Source: Bacillota bacterium
GTDB lineage: Bacteria > Bacillota > Clostridia > Peptostreptococcales > Anaerovoracaceae
Length of the DNA stretch: 12,618 nt
NCBI GenBank assembly: GCA_029266295.1
Contig: JAQSXD010000055.1
Span: forward strand, 1 to 12,618
Direction: 5' to 3'
Below are positions 1 through 5,782 of this stretch, in pieces. Under the pieces are notes generated by a model, which was not told where the DNA came from, did not search any database, and worked only from the letters and a program-made list of their open reading frames with translations. The first letter of the stretch is position 1, and every line of letters begins with the position of its first letter. The position numbers and the translations under genes are program-made.

Positions 1-111
1 GCAAAACTGGTCTCTCATCATCTGGTTTAAAACCGGAAGCTGCCGTACCGAGTCCAGCTGCATATGCCCCTCGTAATCTTCTAAATGAATATCCATCCAT
101 GGGTTGCTCAT
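1..111 (-). CDS. Probable class I SAM-dependent methyltransferase, N-terminal fragment
   Basis: An open frame of 37 codons starts at ATG (109-111) and runs off the left edge of the window. It begins MSNPWMDIHLEDYEGHM and continues with a segment rich in Leu, Gln and Met. This opening (NPW, then DYEGHM) resembles the start of small class I SAM-dependent methyltransferases of Firmicutes, where it precedes the Rossmann core. The core itself lies outside the window, so the function is a family-level guess. A good ribosome binding site, AAAGGAG on the minus strand, sits at about 122-128. The gene starts 26 bp after the stop of the GH1 gene in the same direction, so it is probably the third gene of that operon. 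No link to sugar metabolism can be seen. Confidence 0.6.
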   Translation of the reverse strand, partial: MSNPWMDIHLEDYEGHMQLDSVRQLPVLNQMMRDQFC

Positions 112-137
112 AATTCACAAGCTCCTTTGCTATATCT

Positions 138-1544
138 TTAAAAATCTAAATCTCCATTTCTTCGAATCAAATCCCGGTACCAATAGCCGGAGTCTTTGAT
201 GATGCGCCGCTGAGTATCGTAATCGATATAGGTAAGACCGAAGCGCTCGTCATAACCGGAGTGCCATTCGAAATTATCGGTCAGACTCCAGTGGAAATAA
301 CCCTGAAGAGGAATCCCTTCTGCTGCAGCCTCCTGTAATTTTATCAGATATCGAGTCAAGAAATCAACCCGGTCAGCGTCATGCACCGAACCATCCAAAA
401 AAATTCGGTCATTACAGCTCTGTCCGTTCTCCGTTATGATGATGGGCAGGCCATACCGTTTGTAGAGGAATTTGGGTCCGTAATACATACACGCAGGAGT
501 GATGGGCCATTTTAAAGCCGTTCTGGGAAATCCGGGGGCTTTTTTAATTCGGTTGCCTTTTTTGTCAACGGGTATGCCGTTATAGACGTTCAGGCCGATC
601 AAATCCATTGGCTCGCTGATTGTTCTACGGTCTGCATCGGATATGGTTTCATTGAGGACACGGAATGCGGCCATATCGTCGGGGTAGATTCCTGCAACGG
701 CTGCGTCTAGAAGCCATGTGTGGGAAAACGTCCAATCTTCGTCCAGACGGAAGGTGGCATCGTATGCCGCTTTCTCGGCAGTGTGCCCCAACCAGTCCAC
801 TGAGGCGTTATGTCGCTGAGGAGAAAGCGCTTTTTCATTTCGCGCTTCAGCATTTCGGACTTCGGGGAAGCATATCTTGCCTGTTGAGGCAAGACCGATC
901 TGAAGGGGTGAGGAACTGACGCTGCGCATGGCGGAAATTGCACCGCCGTGAGCCAGAAGCGCATGGTGAACACATTGCACCGCTGCCTGCTGTGAAAGCA
1001 TCCTTCCCGGGGCGTGTAGCGCTGAAACGTATCCAAGACCGATAAAGCATTGGGGTTCGTTGAGTGTGATATAATGCTTAACTCGTCCGTCAAAATGACG
1101 AGCGATCTCTTCTGCATAACGAATGAAAGCGTCGGCGGTATCCCTGCACCGCCAACCTCCGCTTCGTTCGAGAGCAAGGGGGAGATCCCAGTGATAGAGG
1201 GTGATAAAGGGTGTGATTCCCGCGTCCAGCAGGCCATCTACAACCCTGTCGTAGTAAGCAAGGCCTTTTTTGTTCATACTGCCCTTGCCATCGGGGAAAA
1301 TGCGAGGCCAGCTGATAGAGAATCGATAGGACTTAAGTCCTATCTCTTTCATGACCGCTAGGTCTGCTTCGAACCGTTGGTATGCATCCGCAGCGATATC
1401 GCCGGTTTCGTCTCCCCGGATGTGACCGGGAGTATGGCAAAATTCATCCCAGATGCTTGGACCTTTATTGTCCTTCTTCCAGGCGCCTTCGATCTGATAG
1501 GCTGCGCTTCCTGCGCCCCAAAGAAAATCAGGTGAAAATATCAT
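138..1544 (-). CDS. GH1 family beta-glucosidase
   Basis: A full-length glycoside hydrolase family 1 enzyme of 468 residues that should hydrolyse beta-glucosides or short cello-oligosaccharides in the cytoplasm, since no signal peptide is present. The N-terminal signature FLWGAGSAAYQIEGAW is at residues 8-22. The acid/base Glu163 is in TLNEP (160-164) and the nucleophile Glu372 is in ITENG (370-374). Sugar-binding residues Gln17, His118, Trp419, Glu426 and Trp427 are all present. Glu426-Trp427 (DNFEW) is the form seen in true beta-glucosidases and differs from the Ser/Lys/Tyr set of 6-phospho-beta-glucosidases, which agrees with an ABC importer and not a PTS at this locus. Residues about 230-260 seem roughly 20 residues longer than the usual loop. 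The start is supported by CGGAGG on the minus strand (1551-1556), 6 bp away. It lies 39 bp after the GH94 gene, probably cotranscribed. Exact aglycone preference cannot be read from sequence. Confidence 0.95.
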   Translation of the reverse strand: MIFSPDFLWGAGSAAYQIEGAWKKDNKGPSIWDEFCHTPGHIRGDETGDIAADAYQRFEADLAVMKEIGLKSYRFSISWPRIFPDGKGSMNKKGLAYYDRVVDGLLDAGITPFITLYHWDLPLALERSGGWRCRDTADAFIRYAEEIARHFDGRVKHYITLNEPQCFIGLGYVSALHAPGRMLSQQAAVQCVHHALLAHGGAISAMRSVSSSPLQIGLASTGKICFPEVRNAEARNEKALSPQRHNASVDWLGHTAEKAAYDATFRLDEDWTFSHTWLLDAAVAGIYPDDMAAFRVLNETISDADRRTISEPMDLIGLNVYNGIPVDKKGNRIKKAPGFPRTALKWPITPACMYYGPKFLYKRYGLPIIITENGQSCNDRIFLDGSVHDADRVDFLTRYLIKLQEAAAEGIPLQGYFHWSLTDNFEWHSGYDERFGLTYIDYDTQRRIIKDSGYWYRDLIRRNGDLDF

Positions 1545-1583
1545 AAAAAACCTCCGAAAGGTGCTGCACGAAGCAAGCGCTTC

Positions 1584-4022
1584 CTAATATTCTACTTCCA
1601 CAGAAACCTCGCCGCTGAAGTTTGCAGGAATAATGTTACCGTCAACCGGCTTGCCGTTTACAAGAAGCTTAGGAACGGACTCGCCTGTTCTGCGTCCGTG
1701 GATGATGTAGCGGGTGCCGCGGAAATTTCTCTCTGCTTTGAATTCGTTGATCTCATCGGGCAGACAGGGACAGATTTCAAGTCCGTCATAGTGGGCTTTG
1801 ATCCCCAGGATGTATTGACTGATGTTCACGTATGCCCAGGAGGCTGTGCCCGTAAGCCAGCTGTTCTTTGCTTCGCCGCTTCTGCTGCTTTCCCTTCCTG
1901 CAATCATTTGGCTGTATATGTATGGTTCTGTACGATGGATATCGCTTTTGTATTCTGTATAAGCAGGGGAGATGCGTCTGTATGCATCAAACGCTGCATT
2001 TCCGTCCCCCAGTACCGTATGCGCAATGCTGACCCATGGGTTATTGTGGCAGAAGATTCCGCCGTTTTCTTTGTAACCGGGGGGATAGCTGGTGATCTCG
2101 CCCAGCTCCTCGTGATATCTGGTGTAGCACGGATTCAGGAGTTGTATGCCGTGCTCGCCTTCCAACCGCTCTTTCACACTCTTTAACGCTTTATCGGCAT
2201 AGCCTTCCTTGACGCCAATCCCTGCCATGACACAAAAGCCCTGGGGCTCGATGAAAATCTGACCTTCTTCGCAGACCTGGCTTCCTACAGGATTCTCGAA
2301 AGCGTCATAAGCCCGCAGGAACCAATTTCCGTCCCATCCATGCGCTAGCACAGCCGTTTCGATTTCTGATACAGCCCTCTGCACGGGTTCCAGATCCTTA
2401 CCATAATCGGAAAGGCGTTCCTTACCATAACGTTTACAAAGTTCTGTGTACTCTCTGCCATAGAGTACGAACATGGCTGCGATGAGGATGCTTTCTGCCT
2501 TGCCGCTTTCAAAATTGGCGCAGGTCTGGAAGCTCTCTCCCGGAATGGTGGAAAAACAGTTGAGGTTGAGGCAGTCGTTCCAGTCGGCTCTTCCGATGAG
2601 CGGCAGGCCGTGGGGACCGCGGTGTTCTATTGTATAAGTAATACTACGCCGAAGATGCTCAAAGAGCGGACGCTCACTTCCTTCCTGATTGTCAAAGGGC
2701 ACCAGTTCTTCCAGAATGGAATTGTCTCCCGTTTCCCTGACGTATGCGGCAGTACAGGCGACAAGCCATAGGGGGTCGTCGTTGAAGCCGGAACCAACGT
2801 CGGCATTGCCTCGTTTTGTCAAAGGCTGATACTGATGATAGGTGCTGCCATCTTCAAATTGAATGGAGGCAATATCCAGAATCCTTTTTCGTGCACGGTG
2901 GGGAATGAGATGGACAAAGCCCAGGAGATCCTGGCAGCTGTCACGGAATCCCATGCCGCGTCCTGTTCCGCTTTCAAAGTAGCTGGCACTCCGGCTCATG
3001 AGGAAGGTAACCATGCATTGATAGGGATGCCAGATGTTCATCATCCGGTCCAGTTCCTGATGTCCGCTTTGAAGAGAGAATTTTTCCAAAAGCCCCGTCC
3101 AGTGCAGGCTCAATTGATCCAGCGCAGATAAAACCGCAGTTTCAGTCGAAAAGGCTGCGATCATTTCCTTTGCTTTTGTTTTGTTGATCTGATTTGGACC
3201 CTCCCATTTTTCTTGGGGGTCATTCTCCGCATAACCGAGCATATAAAGCAGGGTTGTGCTCTCACCAGGCTGTAGCGTCACTTCTACCGACTGGGAGGCA
3301 ATGGGTGCCCAACCGCTGGCTAAGCTGTCCCTGCTCCTGTTTTCTTTTACTGCTGCGGGTAAACTCCAATCTCCCATGGGACCAAGAAAAGCGTCCCGAT
3401 CCGTATCGAAGCCTTTTGCTTCAGCATTGACATGGAAAAAAGCGTAGTGGTTTCGGCGCTCTCTGTATTCTGTCTTATGATAAATGGTGCTGCCATCTTG
3501 CTCGATTTCGCCGATGGAAAGATTGCGCTGGAAGTTCTGTGCATCGTCCACCGCATTCCAAAGACACCATTCGACCGCACTGAATACAGTCAGCCTTTTT
3601 TCCTGGTCCGAATGATTGGTGAGTTTCATATAGTTTAGCTCACAATCGGCACCCAAAGGAACAAAAAATGTAAGACTGCATGCAAGGGCATCCTTTTCAC
3701 TTTCGATTACAGTGTACCCAAGGCCGTGGCGGCAGCGATAGCTGTCGAGCTCCGTTTTTGCAGGAAGATAACCGGGACTCCAAGTGCAGGCGCCGTCATT
3801 TATGTAATAGAACCGGCTGCCGGTATCGGCGGGAATTCCGTTGTAACGGTAACGGGTCAAGCGTCTGAGCTTCGCATCCTTGTAAAAGGAATAGCCTCCG
3901 CCGGTATTTGATACGAGACTGAAAAAACCTTCGCTGCCCAGATAATTGATCCATGGCAGAGGCGTCTTTGGGGTAGTGATGACATATTCTCGGTTGACGT
4001 CGTCGAACATTCCGTACTGCAT
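1584..4022 (-). CDS. GH94 cellobiose phosphorylase
   Basis: An 812-residue family GH94 phosphorylase. The family reaction is reversible phosphorolysis of a beta-linked disaccharide; for cellobiose it gives alpha-D-glucose 1-phosphate and glucose, saving one ATP compared with hydrolysis. The N-terminus (MQYGMFDDVNREYVITTPKT), PWINYLGSEGFFSLVSNTGG (23-42), YHKTEYRERRNHYAF (181-195) and GWAPIAS (237-243) match what I recall of clostridial cellobiose phosphorylase, and the length (about 810 residues) is that of this subgroup, not of the longer cellodextrin phosphorylases. The general acid should be Asp483 in GRADWNDCLN (477-486). His659 in FCHNNPW and Thr724/Gly725 (TGTASW) lie in the phosphate-binding region. 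There is no signal peptide, so it is cytoplasmic. The start has AAAGGAG on the minus strand at 4033-4039. It is the first gene of a leftward operon with GH1, divergent from a LacI-type regulator. Chitobiose or laminaribiose specificity is less likely but not excluded. Confidence 0.92.
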   Translation of the reverse strand: MQYGMFDDVNREYVITTPKTPLPWINYLGSEGFFSLVSNTGGGYSFYKDAKLRRLTRYRYNGIPADTGSRFYYINDGACTWSPGYLPAKTELDSYRCRHGLGYTVIESEKDALACSLTFFVPLGADCELNYMKLTNHSDQEKRLTVFSAVEWCLWNAVDDAQNFQRNLSIGEIEQDGSTIYHKTEYRERRNHYAFFHVNAEAKGFDTDRDAFLGPMGDWSLPAAVKENRSRDSLASGWAPIASQSVEVTLQPGESTTLLYMLGYAENDPQEKWEGPNQINKTKAKEMIAAFSTETAVLSALDQLSLHWTGLLEKFSLQSGHQELDRMMNIWHPYQCMVTFLMSRSASYFESGTGRGMGFRDSCQDLLGFVHLIPHRARKRILDIASIQFEDGSTYHQYQPLTKRGNADVGSGFNDDPLWLVACTAAYVRETGDNSILEELVPFDNQEGSERPLFEHLRRSITYTIEHRGPHGLPLIGRADWNDCLNLNCFSTIPGESFQTCANFESGKAESILIAAMFVLYGREYTELCKRYGKERLSDYGKDLEPVQRAVSEIETAVLAHGWDGNWFLRAYDAFENPVGSQVCEEGQIFIEPQGFCVMAGIGVKEGYADKALKSVKERLEGEHGIQLLNPCYTRYHEELGEITSYPPGYKENGGIFCHNNPWVSIAHTVLGDGNAAFDAYRRISPAYTEYKSDIHRTEPYIYSQMIAGRESSRSGEAKNSWLTGTASWAYVNISQYILGIKAHYDGLEICPCLPDEINEFKAERNFRGTRYIIHGRRTGESVPKLLVNGKPVDGNIIPANFSGEVSVEVEY

Positions 4023-4128
4023 TTTGCTTTTTCTCCTTTAAAACGAGGTGTATTATGAATGAAATCCTAAACAAAGCTTGAATTTCAGGCGTTTATATGC
4101 TAATCGTAAATATGATTAATCTACGTAA

Positions 4129-4144
4129 TCGTTTAAGTTCACTG
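4129..4144. promoter_or_regulatory. Degenerate LacI-family operator at the GH94 start site
   Basis: This stretch begins TCGTTTA and matches the perfect palindrome at 4284-4299 at 11 of 16 positions: one half-site is intact and the other degenerate. The 10-bp string TAAACGATTA occurs both here (minus strand, 4126-4135) and at the palindrome (plus strand, 4293-4302). A further related string, TAATCGTAAA, lies at 4101-4110. Its position directly downstream of the predicted -10 box of the minus-strand promoter fits a repressor site. The neighbouring LacI-family regulator is the obvious candidate to bind it, which is an inference. Confidence 0.45.
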
Positions 4145-4146
4145 AT

Positions 4147-4175
4147 ATTTTACATAAGATATTAATGAATTACAA
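4147..4175 (-). promoter_or_regulatory. Predicted promoter of the GH94-GH1 operon
   Basis: Read on the minus strand, a -35 box TTGTAA (4170-4175) and a -10 box TAAAAT (4147-4152) are separated by exactly 17 bp. This matches sigma-A spacing, and the region is AT-rich. Transcription would start near 4140, about 118 bp upstream of the GH94 start codon. An operator-like sequence (4129-4144) covers the predicted start site, so repression by a LacI-type protein is plausible. The assignment rests on box match and spacing only. Confidence 0.5.
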
Positions 4176-4283
4176 GAACTTTTTTTGACGATAGACATAA
4201 ATAATATGTTGGGAAATAAGGGATATAAGATTTTTTGGAAAATTATAAAAGGGTATTGCAATTTTTAACGCAATAAGATATAC

Positions 4284-4299
4284 TCGTTTACGTAAACGA
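4284..4299. promoter_or_regulatory. Perfect 16-bp palindromic operator
   Basis: TCGTTTACGTAAACGA is a perfect inverted repeat with a central CG step, the typical form of a LacI/GalR-family operator. It lies 11 bp upstream of the -35 box of the lacI-type gene at 4382 and about 110 bp upstream of the predicted GH94 promoter. With the degenerate copy at 4129-4144 it could allow DNA looping and joint control of both divergent units. The regulator at 4382-5392 is the most likely binder. Confidence 0.65.
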
Positions 4300-4310
4300 T
4301 TAAGAAAACC

Positions 4311-4339
4311 TTGTCCTTTTTCATCCCATAGGCTATAAT
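4311..4339 (+). promoter_or_regulatory. Predicted promoter of the first LacI-type gene
   Basis: A -35 box TTGTCC (4311-4316) and a consensus -10 box TATAAT (4334-4339) are separated by 17 bp. Transcription would start near 4346 and give a leader of about 35 bases before the ATG at 4382. The perfect palindrome at 4284-4299 lies just upstream, suggesting autoregulation. Confidence 0.65.
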
Positions 4340-4381
4340 GAAGTGAGATAAATGCCAATACATAACACGGAGGGTTTGCCT

Positions 4382-5392
4382 ATGGTTTCGATGAAGGACA
4401 TCTCAATAAAATGCGGGGTATCGGTTGCCACTGTCAGCAAAGCGCTGAACGGGCAAAGTGATATAGGCAAACAGACAGCATTTCACATTCGAAAGGTCGC
4501 CAAAGAAATGGGATATTTCCCCAATGCGGCTGCACGTGCACTGAAGACCAACCGCACAAACAACATCGGCGTTTTATTTGTCGATAAAATGCAAAGCGGC
4601 CTCATGCACGAATATTTTTCTTCCTTACTGAACAGCATCAAAGCCGAAGCGGAACGAGGCGGCTATGATGTCACCTTTATCAGCAGCAATATCGGACAGT
4701 CTAAAATGAGCTATCTGGAACATTGCCGCTACCGCGCCTGTGATGGCGTAGTCATCGCCTGTGCTGATTTCAACGATCCAAGCGTAGTCGAGCTGGTGCA
4801 GAGTGAGATACCGGTGGTCACCATAGACCATGTGTTCAATGATAAAACTTCTATTCTCTCAAATAACGTCAGAGGGGTAAAGGATCTGGTTGAATTCCTT
4901 GCAGAACAAGGACATAGAAAGATCGCCTTTATCCACGGTGAGGACACATCCGTTACACAAAAGCGGATTGCAAGCTTCTACCGTACCTGCCAGGAACTTG
5001 GAATAGCGGTTCCTGATCATTATGTGAAAAGCGCACTGTATCACGATCCGGCTTCCAGTGGTGAAGCCACCAAGGAGCTGCTTGCTCTGACGGATCGGCC
5101 CACTTGCATCATGTATCCTGATGACTTTTCCTTTATGGGAGGCAGGAATGTGCTGGATGAAAGGGGTTTGAAAATTCCGGAGGATATCAGTGTTACTGGG
5201 TATGACGGCATCTTTCTGTCGCAAATTCTCCAGCCAGCCCTTACCACGGTCAGGCAGGATACCATCAGCATCGGCAGGGAAGCGGCCGCCAGGCTGATAG
5301 AAAGCATAGAAAATCCCAAGGCAGCTGTGGCCGAGCAGGTCATGATAGACGGACAGTTGCTCCCGGGGAACTCGGTAAAGCGGATCACCTGA
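4382..5392 (+). CDS. LacI/GalR-family transcriptional regulator (beta-glucoside locus)
   Basis: A 336-residue LacI/GalR-type regulator. The N-terminal helix-turn-helix is at residues 4-23 (MKDISIKCGVSVATVSKALN). The hinge helix (about 48-59, NAAARALKTNRT) keeps the canonical Leu54 that wedges into the central CG of operators. A type 1 periplasmic-binding-protein-like effector domain fills the rest, with GVLFVD, DGVVIA, GHRKIAFIHG and the C-terminal LTTVRQD typical of the family. I chose ATG 4382 over an in-frame ATG at 4352 because GGAGGG (4369-4374) sits 7 bp upstream and the resulting N-terminus fits the family. It lies divergent to GH94-GH1 and upstream of the CUT1 transporter genes, so it probably controls both. 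The effector is unknown; a beta-glucoside such as cellobiose is a contextual guess. Confidence 0.92.
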   Translation: MVSMKDISIKCGVSVATVSKALNGQSDIGKQTAFHIRKVAKEMGYFPNAAARALKTNRTNNIGVLFVDKMQSGLMHEYFSSLLNSIKAEAERGGYDVTFISSNIGQSKMSYLEHCRYRACDGVVIACADFNDPSVVELVQSEIPVVTIDHVFNDKTSILSNNVRGVKDLVEFLAEQGHRKIAFIHGEDTSVTQKRIASFYRTCQELGIAVPDHYVKSALYHDPASSGEATKELLALTDRPTCIMYPDDFSFMGGRNVLDERGLKIPEDISVTGYDGIFLSQILQPALTTVRQDTISIGREAAARLIESIENPKAAVAEQVMIDGQLLPGNSVKRIT

Positions 5393-5397
5393 CAATC

Positions 5398-5422
5398 GGA
5401 GGCTTTGAAAGTAGTTGCCTCC
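5398..5422. repeat. Small inverted repeat after the LacI-type gene
   Basis: GGAGGC (5398-5403) and GCCTCC (5417-5422) can pair around a 13-base loop starting 6 bp after the stop codon. There is no T-tract on either side, so it is at best a weak terminator or a 3'-end stabilising hairpin. Between it and the element starting at 5476 I see no gene and no convincing promoter. Confidence 0.35.
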
Positions 5423-5475
5423 AATATGAAGCAGAGCATCATTGGGTAATAACCACCTAAATAAAGCATGCTATA

Positions 5476-5502
5476 TACCCTCCTTTGACAAAGTTCAACA
5501 CG
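5476..5502 (+). repeat. Left terminal inverted repeat of the MITE-like element
   Basis: TACCCTCCTTTGACAA followed by AGTTCAACACG. Compared with the reverse complement of the right end (5738-5764), only positions 17 and 20 differ. On the plus strand it contains CCTCCTTT, identical to the anti-Shine-Dalgarno core of 16S rRNA. It also contains TTGACA (5485-5490), but no -10 box follows at proper spacing. Confidence 0.8.
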
Positions 5503-5611
5503 GTTTGCAAAGGCAAATTTGCCCATTGCCGTTGTTAGCTTTTCGTCAGCATAGGAACACTATGCTAGAGAAAAGCTGCCTAGCCACTGAACAAATTTGC
5601 CGTCTGCAAAC
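5503..5611. repeat. Long imperfect hairpin A inside the MITE-like element
   Basis: The outer arms are 5503-5521 (GTTTGCAAAGGCAAATTTG) and 5592-5611, which pair except for a few bases. Further in, AGCTTTT (5537-5543) pairs with AAAAGCT (5571-5577). The tip is AGCATAG (5548-5554), loop GAACA, CTATGCT (5560-5566). The left arm also contains the small palindrome GGCAAATTTGCC (5512-5523). Confidence 0.75.
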
Positions 5612-5631
5612 TCATTCAGTTGACTCAAGGA

Positions 5632-5737
5632 CCTGAGCGGTTGAAATATGAGTGCCGGCTAGGCCGCAGGACGCCGCGTTACTGGACGTAACGCAAGGAC
5701 GAGAACACCGTCGGCGCTCATATTTCATCGCCTCAGG
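5632..5737. repeat. Long imperfect hairpin B inside the MITE-like element
   Basis: A 28-base left arm (5632-5659, starting CCTGAG and containing TGAAATATGAG) pairs with the right arm (5710-5737, containing CTCATATTTCA and ending CCTCAGG). The tip carries a second perfect stem, GCGTTAC (5676-5682), loop TGGAC, GTAACGC (5688-5694). The arm ends directly at the right terminal repeat. Confidence 0.75.
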
Positions 5738-5764
5738 CGTGTTGTACCTTGTCAAAGGAGGGTA
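5738..5764 (-). repeat. Right terminal inverted repeat of the MITE-like element
   Basis: CGTGTTGTACC followed by TTGTCAAAGGAGGGTA, the inverted copy of 5476-5502 with two mismatches. It ends where the Shine-Dalgarno run of the downstream binding-protein gene begins (5765-5775), so the element forms the immediate 5' leader of the transporter operon. Confidence 0.8.
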
Positions 5765-5775
5765 AAAGGAGGAGG
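5765..5775 (+). promoter_or_regulatory. Strong ribosome binding site of the ABC binding-protein gene
   Basis: AAAGGAGGAGG lies 7 bp before the ATG at 5783. It directly follows the right terminal repeat, which itself contains AAAGGAGGG. The left terminal repeat offers CCTCCTTT, which could pair with either copy in RNA. Confidence 0.75.
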
Positions 5776-5782
5776 AAGAACT

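Larger units (their letters stand above)
5476..5764. mobile_element. MITE-like non-coding element with TA ends and two long hairpins
   Basis: A 289-bp non-coding unit inserted between the regulator gene and the binding-protein gene. Its ends are 27-bp inverted repeats with 25 of 27 matches, each bounded by TA, the target duplication expected of IS630/Tc1-mariner type insertion. The inside is two consecutive long imperfect hairpins (5503-5611 and 5632-5737) that abut the terminal repeats on the outer side and leave a 20-bp spacer between them. No plausible protein is encoded; the short open frames crossing it have no family features. This organisation fits a miniature inverted-repeat transposable element moved in trans by a transposase not present here. 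A structured RNA leader is an alternative reading. Confidence 0.7.

Noticed and set aside
707..1237. A 176-codon frame on the minus strand overlapping the GH1 gene in another frame
   Set aside because: The GH1 frame is continuous with both catalytic glutamates and all signatures; the other frame has no family pattern.
1572..1585. A cre-like palindrome (core AAGCGCTT) between the GH94 and GH1 genes
   Set aside because: It matches the symmetric CcpA-type ideal at only about 10 of 14 positions, lies in a 39-bp gap inside an apparent operon and overlaps the GH94 stop codon. Too weak to list as a site.
4170..4358. A 62-codon open frame on the minus strand in the divergent intergenic region
   Set aside because: It covers the regulator promoter, the palindromic operator and the predicted GH94 promoter, is AT-rich, and has no protein features.
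5485..5490. TTGACA in the left terminal repeat as an outward -35 box for the transporter operon
   Set aside because: No acceptable -10 box is found 16-18 bp downstream; the next AT-rich bases belong to hairpin A.
5442..5636. A 64-codon open frame crossing the left end and hairpin A of the element
   Set aside because: It reads through inverted-repeat sequence, has no ribosome binding site of note and no recognisable protein features.
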